From: Fulvivirga maritima
GTDB taxonomy: Bacteria > Bacteroidota > Bacteroidia > Cytophagales > Cyclobacteriaceae
Assembly (NCBI RefSeq): GCF_021389955.1
Contig: NZ_CP089980.1
Span: forward strand, 6,257,001-6,321,000
DNA: 64,000 nt
Reading direction: 5' to 3'
The translations under genes and the position numbers were made by a program. Below are positions 44,631-55,351 of this stretch, piece after piece (within the stretch, counting starts at the first letter, position 1; the number at the start of each line of letters is the position of its first letter). The notes under the pieces were generated by a model. The model worked only from the letters and a program-made list of their open reading frames with translations. It had not been told where the DNA came from and made no database searches.

Positions 44631-46259
44631 CTAATTATTTCCTAAAGGCTCATTTACAATAGACCCATCGTAGCCATTTTCAGTAGCTATAAAAACATCA
44701 ATAATTGTTGGATCACTCCAACAACTTGTCTCTATGTTTTGGGCTCTCAAATAATATTGTGCAGTTCCATTAGCAATGTATTCATTATTAACATTGGTAA
44801 TATCCCTTGCTTCTAAGTCTGAACCTTGCCAACACCACCTTTCATTAATTGGAGATTCAGATTTAATAAGCTTCCATTCACTCCAATAATTTTTAAATAC
44901 TTTAGGATAAGCTGGTTTTTCTGGGGCTTCTAAGCTAACATCAAAATGAATTGTATCTTTTCCTGTGCAATATCCGATATCATAATTTTCTGTATATGCA
45001 TATGCCACTTCATACACACCCACTCCTGAATTAATAGCACTAAACACATTATTATCAACAAAGAGGCCAGACCAAATTCCTCCTGATGGACTACCTACTA
45101 AGTTTACAATTTCATTTGTACAAAGTTCTTTATCTTCACCAGCATCTACCATAGGAACAGCGTTAACAGCAGCAACAATCGGCACACGAAGGCTTTCACA
45201 CCCCTCTTCCTCAGAAGAATAACTTGAAATATAATAAGTAGTTGTTTTACTAATTGAAGGTGTTTTATATAAGGTTCCCGTATGTAATAATGATGTATCA
45301 TTGTTAGATGAATACCATCTAATCGTATTTGCTCCATTTCCTGCATCTGCTTTAAGTTCAATATATCCTTCATCCCCACATAAGTAATCACTATCTGGGT
45401 CGGGTTCATTAGGGAGTACGTCTTTCACTATGGCAGAGATTGATTCTCTATAATCACATTCACACCCCCATTCTTCATTAAAACTCGCAGCATAAAAAGT
45501 AGTAGAACTTGACAAATTGTCTGTTTTAAACGTCAATCCGATATGAACGGGAGAACCTCCTACGGCGGCAGCATACCATTTAATTGTTGTTCCACTTCCT
45601 CCCGGAGATGCTTTAAGGCTTACTGAACCCGGCAAACATCTGGAAGCAGCAATTCCTGTGGCTTGCATAGGCTTTTCATTAACCTCTACCCAAATACTAC
45701 TTGAGTAGTTACTCCATATCCCTGTATTGTTATTTTTAGCCCTCAAATAATACCAGCCAGACTGCCCTACTTCAAATGTGGAACCAGATCCATAAGTAGT
45801 TACTTTCGAATGATCAAGTATCTGCCAAAACCAAGTCTCACCCTCAGGAACATCTCCCCGAGTTAGAACTGCTTTTTCGCAATTACTTATTATTATTGGG
45901 ATTGTTGGCGTTTCTGGAGCTTGAGGAGGATCATATACTATAACATCTTTCCAAACCAAATCTGAACCATAGTTCTCTGAATCATATTCAAATTCTATTT
46001 CTTTAGTTCCCAATTGATCAAATGTATACCTAGCACGAAATAAGTGATAACTAACACTACATCCATTACATGAATGTGCATTAGCATACCACTGAGAAGT
46101 TAAAACATCCCCATGTTCATCTGGAATTACTACATTATAGGTTGCACTGCCTCCCAAAACTACTGAATCAGGCCCTGTAATATAAGCATATTGGCTTAAA
46201 CAAATATTGGAAATAGATAATAGTACTATAGTAATAAGACTGTTTTTACAGGAATACAT
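44631..46259 (-). CDS. Secreted protein with Ig-like/PKD domains, first gene of the RHS operon
   Basis: 542 residues. Signal peptide (LITIVLLSISNICLSQ). At least two copies of the Ig_7-type domain common in Bacteroidota adhesins: PGSVSLKASPGGSGTTIKWY with SSSTTFYAASFNEEWGC, and GYIELKADAGNGANTIRWYS with KTTTYYISSYSSEEEGC. A further PKD-like segment follows (DAGEDKELCTNEIVNLVGSP). There is no obvious T9SS sorting tail. It is likely a surface-exposed partner of the two RHS-type proteins encoded immediately downstream. Confidence 0.8.
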   Translation of the reverse strand: MYSCKNSLITIVLLSISNICLSQYAYITGPDSVVLGGSATYNVVIPDEHGDVLTSQWYANAHSCNGCSVSYHLFRARYTFDQLGTKEIEFEYDSENYGSDLVWKDVIVYDPPQAPETPTIPIIISNCEKAVLTRGDVPEGETWFWQILDHSKVTTYGSGSTFEVGQSGWYYLRAKNNNTGIWSNYSSSIWVEVNEKPMQATGIAASRCLPGSVSLKASPGGSGTTIKWYAAAVGGSPVHIGLTFKTDNLSSSTTFYAASFNEEWGCECDYRESISAIVKDVLPNEPDPDSDYLCGDEGYIELKADAGNGANTIRWYSSNNDTSLLHTGTLYKTPSISKTTTYYISSYSSEEEGCESLRVPIVAAVNAVPMVDAGEDKELCTNEIVNLVGSPSGGIWSGLFVDNNVFSAINSGVGVYEVAYAYTENYDIGYCTGKDTIHFDVSLEAPEKPAYPKVFKNYWSEWKLIKSESPINERWCWQGSDLEARDITNVNNEYIANGTAQYYLRAQNIETSCWSDPTIIDVFIATENGYDGSIVNEPLGNN

Positions 46260-47479
46260 TTACAAGACACCTTTGTGAGATGTGAATATCCATACTTTAC
46301 TTTCCTGTAAATAATATATTTATTACACAATATTACTCATGTAATATTTACATAATATTAAAATATCATATAAATATAAACAATAGAAAAAATTTAATTT
46401 ATACAATAAAAGAAATACTCTCCCAGTACTTCATCGACTACCTTATCACTACAATACCTCACCAACTAGTCAAATATCGAAATGGGCTGATCTTATCATA
46501 ACTTCAAATACTACTCCAGTAGCCCATTTCCCTTATTCAAGCATTGTCAATAAATTGCCTAACACTTTGGAAATAATCGCCCCATTTCTCAAAGCTGCCT
46601 CACTACGACACTTCGTTCACCACCTTCTCAAAACGCATAATAAGATTAAGCCAGAATGTCTCACTACCTAAGCCACAGGGCATACTGGCTTAACCTTATT
46701 TTTATCCCTCGCTTTTTAATAAAACCTACAGGCTGAATAAGACTCTTTCCGTTCCTGCAATCGCCCCATTCAACCTCGCACAACAAGCCTTTTTACTTAC
46801 CCGCCCACTCCCCTGGGTAAGTCAATACACTTATTCTTTCCTCGCTCAGTTTCTATACAGTGATTCGGAACCTGCTCACATTTCTAACCGCAAAAATATA
46901 TCACAATACAAAGCCTGTAAAGGGTATATAAACAGTGCCAAGCTCAGCCCTTCCCTACTGCCCTTGACATACTTTGTATATTAATATGAACTGGCATTTA
47001 AGAAATGATGACTGATTCTCTGGAGCAGGTAAAAGATATGATTATACGACTTATATATACCCTCCCTTTTTATGTGTGAGTGGCCTGTTGGGGTGGCCAC
47101 AGCAAGATGTACAAATGTATACATTTGAATCTTGACCTAACGGTAAGTGGCCATGCTCGCAACTCGCACGGAATTTGAATTTCATTTGCATCAGAAATTA
47201 ATATGAGACGGTAATAGAATGGAATTACTGCCGGTTGGATACTCCTCCTGTCGATATAATTAAATATTACTAACTACAATCAGAACTTAAAATATATTTA
47301 AAAACCAGCTAGTAGATAACGTTTCCTGCTCCCCCTATAGGAATCATTAAACCTCAAACCTATTGTATTCATTAATTTATCTTATAGCCATTAATTCTTT
47401 TCTAGCCCCCATGAAGAGGGGATAGAATTTCTTTGGAATAAGTGGATTAGTGCGTATGAAGAAAAGTCCACTTTGCTTC
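46260..47479. other. 1.2-kb intergenic region upstream of the RHS operon
   Basis: No gene found. The first ~130 bp are extremely AT-rich and probably hold the RHS-operon promoter, although no exact TAnnTTTG box was seen. A large inverted repeat lies at 46642-46697 (listed separately). The stretch around 47100-47200 is GC-richer. The right end lies downstream of the ABC permease gene stop at 47480. Confidence 0.4.
46642..46703 (+). terminator. Long hairpin, terminator-like
   Basis: AAGATTAAGCCAGAATG (46642-46658) pairs with CATACTGGCTTAACCTT (46681-46697), 15 of 17 positions complementary with a 22-nt loop, followed by ATTTTTA. No annotated gene reads into it from the left, so it may be a relic of a lost gene, an RNA element or a mobile-element end. 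Confidence 0.35.
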
Positions 47480-48838
47480 TTAGCTGCTATAACGTCTAAA
47501 ACTAATAAAGCTAGCAACTCCTAGAAGTAAAATAGCTCCTATAAACGGCGATAGCAGCCTACCCCAGCTAACATCTTCCTCAAAATCAATATGTTCAGGT
47601 TTAAAACGGGACCAATCAACTTGTTCGGCCGTCTGATTTGAAAAGATTTTTGGGTATAAATACAGTCTGGTTTTTTCATGAAACCTTTCGGTATATCTCA
47701 AAAATTTGAAATGATTTTCCATACTTGAGCCCGCTAATGAATTAAATACGAGTTGCGCGTGTAGTGACGGAACCAAAAGAGACCAGTTTCTACTTACTTG
47801 TTCTCTGGTAATCACTTTACTTTCTAGCATTTCACTCTCTTGTCTAGATTCTACATCCCCCAAATTTTGCATAGCATAGTACCACAACCAATCACTCTTT
47901 ACATCTTCAGATGGATAACCATACTTGGTAAATTGAGGATATTGTTGGTAGAATTTCTCTACTGTTTTATGCTTATTGGTGTCCCACTTTTCATGATATC
48001 CGTCACGCTGCTTTATCATGGTGGTAAAGGCCTCAGGTATTGGATATTTATTTACAATAATATTATTAAGCACAGCAGGAACAAGAATTAAGAATATTAG
48101 CCAACAAAAAAGTAATGTAAGGGCATTAAAATTAGAGCTACGTCTCAAAGAGATGATTAAAGCGACTATAGCAAACCAGAAAGTGATGTAAAGTATAGCA
48201 GTTAATACAGTTTTGCTAAAAGCCAAATTATAAGGAATATCTAACACTAATGCCGCAATTAGGAATAGCATTAGGGCAACCGCATACAGTAAAAATGCCC
48301 GTACCGACATTTTAGAAAATAAATATCTCCACTTGTAAGCAGACATCACACTCACCATTCTCCATGTGCCCCCCTCTTCTTCCTCAGATAAAAGATTGTA
48401 GTTAAATGCAATAACCAACAGCGGAAATACATAGACAATAATAAAGCTTAAATCTAAATTCCCGTATAATAAGGTGGCAGGGTTAACTAGATCTGTATCG
48501 TACTTCTGACCTTCTAAGGCAAGAATAGTTACATTCTGAACACTAGGATTCACATCTTTTTGCCCAATAGAAAGTGCTGCCAAAGGATTGGTTTTATTTA
48601 CGATGGCAAACTTTAAATAATAGAGTAGCAAGCCTAAATTATCATTATGCAGCTCTACATTTCTTTCAATATGATCATACTGCTGTTGTACCACCTGCTC
48701 AGCTATTTCTTGTTGGCCCTCAAGAAATTGCTTTCCTATCAAAATACTGATAATGCCTAAAACCAATACCATAGACAACCCCAATTGACAAATTCTGGTT
48801 CTAATAAATTGTCTGAATATTAATACATATAATTTCAT
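47480..48838 (-). CDS. ABC-2-type transporter permease (DUF3526-like), second subunit
   Basis: 452 residues. An N-terminal helix (~15-35) is followed by an extracytoplasmic loop of about 100 residues. A helical bundle comes next (LSFIIVYVFPLLVIAFNYNL, then LFSEEEGG-like EEEEGGTWRMV, then further helices), then a second large loop and a final helix (LLSPFIGAILLLGVASFISF). The permease pair shares this architecture. Its ATG overlaps the stop of the preceding permease by 4 bp. With the ATPase at 50333-51028 it forms an inner-membrane export or extraction ABC complex of unknown substrate. Confidence 0.82.
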   Translation of the reverse strand: MKLYVLIFRQFIRTRICQLGLSMVLVLGIISILIGKQFLEGQQEIAEQVVQQQYDHIERNVELHNDNLGLLLYYLKFAIVNKTNPLAALSIGQKDVNPSVQNVTILALEGQKYDTDLVNPATLLYGNLDLSFIIVYVFPLLVIAFNYNLLSEEEEGGTWRMVSVMSAYKWRYLFSKMSVRAFLLYAVALMLFLIAALVLDIPYNLAFSKTVLTAILYITFWFAIVALIISLRRSSNFNALTLLFCWLIFLILVPAVLNNIIVNKYPIPEAFTTMIKQRDGYHEKWDTNKHKTVEKFYQQYPQFTKYGYPSEDVKSDWLWYYAMQNLGDVESRQESEMLESKVITREQVSRNWSLLVPSLHAQLVFNSLAGSSMENHFKFLRYTERFHEKTRLYLYPKIFSNQTAEQVDWSRFKPEHIDFEEDVSWGRLLSPFIGAILLLGVASFISFRRYSS

Positions 48839-50271
48839 ATTGCTGTAGCTTTTTTAGCTCCGTAAACTAAAAGAGTAATTGATAGTAATAACCAACCTAA
48901 AATAGATACGATAGAGACATTTACATTAGAAAGGGCTTCTGTGGTAGAGAGCTTCGTATACTGAAAATCAGAAAATGCCTTCCACTGATCCCTGCTTACA
49001 ATAGTGCCTTTTTCAGTATCTGTAGACTTAGAGCGTATGTATTTCATTTGGAGGGCATTCATTTTCTGAGCTAATTGATAACGATAGTCTTCTGCCTGCT
49101 GCTGAAAATGAACATAAGATTCAAAATCAGTTCCTGAAAGTGACATAGAGAGGTTTTTGAGTGCCAGAAAAGGATTAATAATAGAAAACCATTGTGTCAA
49201 TTGATTCTGCCTCCTATATTGATTCAATAAACTCTTATGGTGTTTACTATATATGTCAGCACTAATTTTCTCCCCCTGCCCCATTACAAAACCCCCATAA
49301 TTAAATGGTAGCTCTTCTACTGTTTTCACATGATTAGCCTTAAGCACCGAATCTTTCAAAGCTGAAAAATGAGGATCATTTGGATCATGGCTATCTCCAA
49401 ATTTCAGTACATCTTGCTCTATGGCGGCTCTAAACTCAAGTTTAGATGGAGTTGCATATACATAAGCTCCGATGGCCTGTGAGGTTTTTGGTACCAGAAT
49501 AACCATTAATAACCATAACCCTAATAACTTTACCAGAGCGTTTTTTGAGGAAGCACTTTTTAACGATATGTATATCGTAATGAAAGATAAAATAAAACAA
49601 AAGATTGTATAAGTGATGGTTATAACCCCCAGCCTTACCCAATCATCATGTGCTACATGTTCTTCAGTAAAGAATATCAAACAAATAGTGATTAAAAAGG
49701 GCAACCAAAATACCAAGGCTATACTTGCCAAGCCTAGTGCCCTACCGAATAAGATCTCCTCCCATTTGGCTCCCTGGGTAAGTAAAATTTTGAGAGTACC
49801 ATTTTCTCTATCAGCTACAATAGCCGAATACCCAATAAAGAAAATAACGAGAGGCAAAAGGGTTTGCAATACCATGGCCATACTCAGCTCACCAAAGCGC
49901 AATAGACCTGTGGAAAAGCTAGCTTCTGAAAAATTGACCACATTTTGCTTGTGAGCTTCCAGAAATACGGCATTACCTGTGAAACTTTCAACTCCAAAAT
50001 CAAAAATACTCAAAGGGTGTTTCAGCCTGAAGGCAAAAGTGCCAAAATGAGCCATTCTATGAGGATGCTTATCTGGGTTGTTTTCCCAACTTTCACGAGC
50101 CATTTGTTGATGATCAATCCTATAATGGTTTTGATCATAATAATCAACACCACTTCGGGCTGCTATTACCAACAATACTAACAACGTAAGTATTAACAGA
50201 TAAATGGTTTTTGACTTAAATACACCCAGACAAAACTGTTTTGCTATAATAAGCAATGTACCTTTATTCAT
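48835..50271 (-). CDS. ABC-2-type transporter permease (DUF3526), first subunit
   Basis: 478 residues, same architecture as the following permease: helix 1 (IYLLILTLLVLLVIAA), a periplasmic loop, then a bundle from ~130 (VLQTLLPLVIFFIGYSAIVA, DRENGTLKILLTQG as the cytoplasmic coupling segment). A second loop of ~150 residues follows, and a last helix (IVSILGWLLLSITLLVYG). DRENGT/EEEGGT motifs are typical of ABC-2 permeases. It lies 61 bp after the ATPase gene. Lantibiotic-immunity (LanFEG) transporters have the same ATPase plus two-permease make-up, but so do many others. Confidence 0.85.
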   Translation of the reverse strand: MNKGTLLIIAKQFCLGVFKSKTIYLLILTLLVLLVIAARSGVDYYDQNHYRIDHQQMARESWENNPDKHPHRMAHFGTFAFRLKHPLSIFDFGVESFTGNAVFLEAHKQNVVNFSEASFSTGLLRFGELSMAMVLQTLLPLVIFFIGYSAIVADRENGTLKILLTQGAKWEEILFGRALGLASIALVFWLPFLITICLIFFTEEHVAHDDWVRLGVITITYTIFCFILSFITIYISLKSASSKNALVKLLGLWLLMVILVPKTSQAIGAYVYATPSKLEFRAAIEQDVLKFGDSHDPNDPHFSALKDSVLKANHVKTVEELPFNYGGFVMGQGEKISADIYSKHHKSLLNQYRRQNQLTQWFSIINPFLALKNLSMSLSGTDFESYVHFQQQAEDYRYQLAQKMNALQMKYIRSKSTDTEKGTIVSRDQWKAFSDFQYTKLSTTEALSNVNVSIVSILGWLLLSITLLVYGAKKATAI

Positions 50272-50332
50272 ATTTGAAATATTACATGACTAGTGACAAT
50301 ATCACCTACTATTTACCTTAATAATGCTTTTA

Positions 50333-51028
50333 TTATATAGTTTTGAGGTACATGTCTTGTAACTGACTAGCACTTAGCCTCGCAGTTTCTCCAGAATGAA
50401 TAAGCTCCCCCTCTTTCATGATACCAATTTTGGAACCCACGTTTACAGCATTGAATATGTCATGAGTAGCCATAAAGATAGTTTTACCTTCAGATACCAG
50501 CTCCTTACAAATGGCTGTAAACTCAGCTGTGGCCTGAGGATCTAAACCTGAGGTAGGCTCATCCATAAATATTACCTGAGCATTTTTTGACAGTGCTATC
50601 GCTACTCCTACTTTTTGCCGCATGCCTTTAGAATAACCAGATAACTTTTTAGTATGATGATGCTCCTGAAGACCTGCTTTAGAAAGCAATGCAGATAACC
50701 ACCTTCTATTATGTTTATGACCTGACAGCCTGCTAAAAAATTCCAAATTTTCTAAGCCATTCAAATTACCATAAAGCTGTACCACTTCAGGAATATAAGC
50801 GATCATGCTATTGGTACTGCTATTTCTCATATTCACCTCTTCGCCATTTATTAAGACATTACCTCCTGAAGGCTTTAATAGGCCTAAAAAAAGATTAATA
50901 GTAGTAGTTTTACCAGCTCCATTTTGACCCAACAAACAATAAGTTTCTCCGGCAGACACCTTTAGGTTTAAGCCTTTAAGAGCATGATGCTCTCTATATT
51001 TCTTTGATAAATTGATTGCTTCTAGCAT
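50333..51028 (-). CDS. ABC transporter ATP-binding protein
   Basis: 231 residues. Walker A GQNGAGKTTT (34-43), Q-loop region YIPEVVQLYG, signature LSGYSKGMRQKVGVAIAL, Walker B VIFMDEPTSGLDP and a switch His in ATHD. It resembles the CcmA/NosF-type ATPases that pair with ABC-2 permeases. It is the first of three overlapping or close ABC genes, downstream of the TonB receptor on the same strand with a 224-bp gap that could hold an internal promoter. Confidence 0.92.
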   Translation of the reverse strand: MLEAINLSKKYREHHALKGLNLKVSAGETYCLLGQNGAGKTTTINLFLGLLKPSGGNVLINGEEVNMRNSSTNSMIAYIPEVVQLYGNLNGLENLEFFSRLSGHKHNRRWLSALLSKAGLQEHHHTKKLSGYSKGMRQKVGVAIALSKNAQVIFMDEPTSGLDPQATAEFTAICKELVSEGKTIFMATHDIFNAVNVGSKIGIMKEGELIHSGETARLSASQLQDMYLKTI

Positions 51029-51252
51029 AAGCCTTAACAGTTTAATATCTATATGTGGAAACTACCTAAAGACTTATCTATTGGATATTTCCCATTTGAA
51101 AAATTCATATTAGGACAATGTTAATGTTAGAAAGCATTAAATGCAACACATTTGCATTTAATATTAAAAAAGGTGAGATGGTCTTATGAGCGGTAAGGGC
51201 TATATCGGTATTTAACAGGTAGCAATCAATATACGCCTTTTTTTAACTCATT

Positions 51253-53644
51253 TTAAAGTGAACACTTTATAGATACCTGAATATTCCTTCCTTGTTCGGG
51301 TAGATTAAGGATTCTATACCTACTCATGTTATTGAGATAATACTTATTAGTAAGATTTTTAACATGAAGCTGGCATTCAAACAGCTGATTAAACAGCTGA
51401 AATTCAACACCTAAAGCCATATGAACCAGATAATGTCCAGGCGTTCTTTTTTCATTTTGATCAACTCTGTTTTGATCCGAAAATGTTTCAGCTGATAACC
51501 TTATCCATGGTTTGGCTCTTTCACTTCTTACATTAAATTGGTATTCCCAGTCACTAAGAATATGAAAGGGTGGAGTAAATGGCAATGGATAATTGAGATC
51601 CAAATTCTTATTCCAAACATACTCCATGGTAAGCATCCAAGTGAGGTTGTTAAACACCAAACTGGTGGCACTTAGCTCCCCTCCAGTAATGTTTACCCTT
51701 CCCTGAGAATACTCATAAACCTGCCCTGCTTCTGGTAAGGTGGAAAAATTAGAAGAGGGCCTCAAGTAAATGTAGTTACTGAAATTATAATAAAACACGG
51801 CTAATGTAAGGTCAATCCTTTTTTGATGATTATGCCAGGAAATATCCTGCAGCACTCCTTTTTCCACATCCAATTCAGAGTCTCCCACTTCGTGTCTGAA
51901 AGTACCATGATGCACTCCATTAGAAGCCAACTCAGGGACTGAAGGGAATCTAAAAGCAGTACCAACATTATACTTAAAACTGTTCTTAGGTGAGGCTTGA
52001 AAACCCACCCCTGATGATAACGTAGGAATGCTATATGATTTACTAATATGCGTATTTCTTATAGAATAATCGGTTATGGAAGCATCATCATTGTATATGG
52101 GCAACCTTGTTTCCTGTGCCTCTTGTCTGGCTAAATCCCACCTTGCTCCCAATTGCCAGTAGAGTTTTTTTGCTATTCTGAGATCCTGTAGTACATAAAT
52201 ACCTGTCTGCTTCACTTCGTATTCAGGAATAAGCGACTCAAAGCCATCTATGGTGTTGGTTTTTACTTGCCCGTTACTGCCTACAAAAAGATGCCAATTT
52301 TCTAAAATATCATAGTTCCATCGGAGATTATAGGAATAGGTTTTTAAGCTTAACTGTAATGCTAAAGTTCCCTGTGGCGTAGGCCCCTGACCATGAGAAT
52401 GTGGATAAGAATGTTCTTCTCTTAAGTTATGTTGATAACCAATATCTATCATCCAGGTACTTTTATTGTTAAAAATAACTGTGTTAGATATCAACTTCCA
52501 ATGATCTATATTTTGATAAGGTAGCTGAATATCCCTATTATTACCGTCATCCTGCAGTTGATAACTTCGAGGCATACCAAAAGCTCCCGAAAAAAAGCCT
52601 ACCTTCTGTCCATAACGTGACAAATACATAGTAGTATAACCCCATTTTCTTTTGATGCCTGTATGAACTGAATAATCTAACTCATTCCCCGCCGTATTTT
52701 TTAATTTTTGATCAATAATGGGTAGTGTATATGAATTATAAAGAAATTCATTAGCCGGAACCTGGTAGTCGGCAAAATCCTGCCACGTTACTCTTCCCTT
52801 GAGCCAAAGACCATTTTTTACGGTTTCTACTGAGGCAGATGAACCTATCAAGCTATTATTAGATTTATAGTTCACCATGATGTCTCCTCTTAATGTATCA
52901 TGAGGGGAAATGGTTGGTTTCTTAATATTAATCACCCCTCCTACACCATCAGATCCATAAATTACTGATGATGGCCCTTTGATAACCTCTAACTCTTCAA
53001 CTCCAAACTGATCTAACTCCAAGCCGTGATCTACACCCCATTGCTGCCCTTCCTGCTTAATGCCGTATTCATTAACAATTACTCTATTAAAGCTCATTCC
53101 TCTTATTACGGGCTTAGAAATACCAGTTCCCGTATTTATAGAACTTACACCAGGTAGCTTCTCTATAGTGTTCATTAAAGTATTACCCTGGTTTTTCATT
53201 AAAAACTGTCTGTCTACCTGATCTGATGTAAGCGTGAATACCAAAGGAGCATGAGTATGCACCCCATGAGCATCTGCAGTAATTTCTACAGCTTGTAATG
53301 TTTCTGTTTTTTCAATCAGTATAAAATCTTTTTTTGGTGGAATAACTGACTATATCTACAGTATCACTTTGACTCTCATACCCTAGCAATCTCACTACAA
53401 GAGTATGCCTTCCTGAAGATAAATTATGAATAGCATATGCCCCTGATTGATCAGTAATTACAGTTTTACCACTAGTAAGATCTTGAACCACAGCATTTTC
53501 TAATTTCTGATTAGAACTATTCAATACCACTCCATTAATCATAAATTCGGTTTGACTAAATGCTGGTTTGAAGACCATCAGAAAAATGACAATAATATTA
53601 GCCGAAAAACAGACTTTAAGTTTAGAGCGACTCACTTTAATCAC
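51253..53644 (-). pseudogene. TonB-dependent outer-membrane receptor, frameshifted near the N-terminus
   Basis: The first frame (53312-53644) has a signal peptide and a CarboxypepD_reg-like domain (INGVVLNSSNQKLENAVVQD). At a T7 run (53329-53335, plus-strand view) the frame shifts. Past the shift the sequence reads DFILIEKTETLQAVEITADA, then HGVHTHAPLVFTLTSDQVDR, a plug (SSVIYGSDGVGGVINIKKP) and a barrel to the C-terminus (NIQVSIKCSL). Removing one base gives exactly 797 codons, a normal receptor. The N-terminal region and neighbouring DUF4625 protein are rich in His-x-His, suggesting a metal-related ligand. The gene lies 8 bp into the end of the DUF4625 gene. Confidence 0.88.
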
Positions 53645-54434
53645 TAATAATCACCTCTAAACTCTCTTCAGTTACATTACCTGTGGCATCATACACTTTT
53701 ACCATAAATGTATATTCACCACTAGTGGGTAACGTAGGAAAATCAAAATTGAAGTTATAGGTAAATTCCTCTCCATCTGCTTGAGTGAAATAATATTGAG
53801 CAGCTGTATATGTTTGTCCAGAAGGGCTTATATAAGTTACATCTACTCTGCCTCCGTATAGAAGCTCATTATCTGATATTGCATAGGAAAATTCTACTGG
53901 CTCAGTTTTTACTAACTGGAGTGGAGGCTCTGATGGGTTTATCAATTGCATATTAGGAGCTTGAATATCTCCTACATTTTTTACCTGTAGGCTATAAAGT
54001 ACTGCTTCAGCTTCATTTCCCTTCTGATCTAATAGCTGAAGCATAAAATGATAATTACCCGCCTGCACATCCTGAGGCACGATTAACCTTTCATCTACAG
54101 TAGCTTCTGAGCCTTCTACTTCCTCCACTTTTAAGACATACCAGGGAGCTTGGTTAATTCTCCCATGTGTGTGGCAATCAAAATTGCTATGCAAATCTAT
54201 TTTATATTGAGAAAGACCATTTTGTCCTTTTAGATTAAAAGTTATGGCTAAAGTATCTGCAGAGGTTAGAGCTATAGACCGAGGATCATTCTCTCCACAT
54301 ATCTCAAGGGTTTCCACATGAGGATGAACTTGTACAACGTTAATCTCCGGCTGTTCAGGTAAAGGGGTTTCAGAATCACCACATGAAAAAATAATAGCAG
54401 TAGATAGAATGCAAAGGATAACTATATTTCTCAT
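53637..54434 (-). CDS. DUF4625-type lipoprotein
   Basis: 265 residues with lipobox IFSC (Cys 18). Two Ig-like/beta-sandwich halves: the first contains QYKIDLHSNFDCHTHGRINQ with a CHTHG cluster, the second ends GEYTFMVKVYDATGNVTEES. The pattern matches DUF4625 lipoproteins of Bacteroidota, which typically sit beside TonB receptors. The function is unknown. The His and Cys cluster could bind a metal, which is inference. It is 1 bp from the preceding gene and overlaps the receptor by 8 bp, so the genes are tightly coupled. Confidence 0.8.
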   Translation of the reverse strand: MRNIVILCILSTAIIFSCGDSETPLPEQPEINVVQVHPHVETLEICGENDPRSIALTSADTLAITFNLKGQNGLSQYKIDLHSNFDCHTHGRINQAPWYVLKVEEVEGSEATVDERLIVPQDVQAGNYHFMLQLLDQKGNEAEAVLYSLQVKNVGDIQAPNMQLINPSEPPLQLVKTEPVEFSYAISDNELLYGGRVDVTYISPSGQTYTAAQYYFTQADGEEFTYNFNFDFPTLPTSGEYTFMVKVYDATGNVTEESLEVIISD

Positions 54435-54435
54435 A

Positions 54436-55347
54436 TTATTTTATGATTATTTTGTTCATATAAATTCGATCTGTTTGAGTAATAGCACGCACTATGTAAC
54501 TGCCCTGAGGCCAATCATTAGTATTCACACACTCCTTTACTCCATTCTTTGAGACTTGATAAAATAACTTTCCTCTCAAGTCATAAATTTCTAACTGAAT
54601 AATTTCCGTATCTGACGCTATGCAAAAGTGTTCTCTTGCTGGATTTGGGAATAACTTTATATCCACATTATTCACCAGGGGATCTATTGCTGTAATGGTG
54701 TTAAATTCTACTATTGGATATAGTGCAAAATGAGTAGCAATAGGAGTGAAATTCTGAGTATAAAAATCTTTCCAATCTTCTTTAGTATGGTTATGTGCCT
54801 GTACAGCGTTTCTACCAAAACTATTTAGATCCTGTTCTGAGCGAGACCCTTCTTCTCCCATCATTAGACCGAGCGTATCTCCATCATAGCCGCCGTGCAA
54901 ATAATCTAAGACATTGAAAGTAACAAAAAAGGAATCCTTTACAGCTATGGCAGTATTAAAAGCTACATGCATGGCTTTTCCGCTAAGGTCAAGGTCTTTA
55001 TAGAGAACTTGTTTACCTCCCAGTCTATTACCGGGAAGGGCATTAGCCGCCACATTGTAAACATTGAATTCCACGTAATTATTAGGGTGGTTATAGTTGC
55101 CAGAAAGGTGTACAACCATTCCTTTTACTACACCTGAGCCTTCTATATAATACTTCTCCGCAAATTGTTGACGGTAAGACGAGTTTTGCCCTAATATATA
55201 CCCCCATTCTCCGGGGTTAGAATACTGTGGAGCATATAGCTCCACAGTATCAGAAAGGTTAGTTAATGTATCTAAGTCTTGAGCATTTACTAAGGACGTC
55301 AAGCTTATAGCCAATACTACAAACAGCAATTTAATGGTTCTATTCAT
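54436..55347 (-). CDS. T9SS-sorted secreted protein of unknown function
   Basis: 303 residues. Signal peptide (LLFVVLAISLTSLVNAQ), a beta-rich body (~25-215), then a type IX secretion C-terminal sorting domain beginning IKLFPNPAREHFCI and ending YMNKIIIK, so it is destined for the cell surface or medium. The body has several His-containing segments (VQAHNHTKEDW). No enzymatic motif. Tightly packed between the propeller gene (4 bp) and the DUF4625 gene. Confidence 0.8.
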   Translation of the reverse strand: MNRTIKLLFVVLAISLTSLVNAQDLDTLTNLSDTVELYAPQYSNPGEWGYILGQNSSYRQQFAEKYYIEGSGVVKGMVVHLSGNYNHPNNYVEFNVYNVAANALPGNRLGGKQVLYKDLDLSGKAMHVAFNTAIAVKDSFFVTFNVLDYLHGGYDGDTLGLMMGEEGSRSEQDLNSFGRNAVQAHNHTKEDWKDFYTQNFTPIATHFALYPIVEFNTITAIDPLVNNVDIKLFPNPAREHFCIASDTEIIQLEIYDLRGKLFYQVSKNGVKECVNTNDWPQGSYIVRAITQTDRIYMNKIIIK

Positions 55348-55351
55348 AGCT

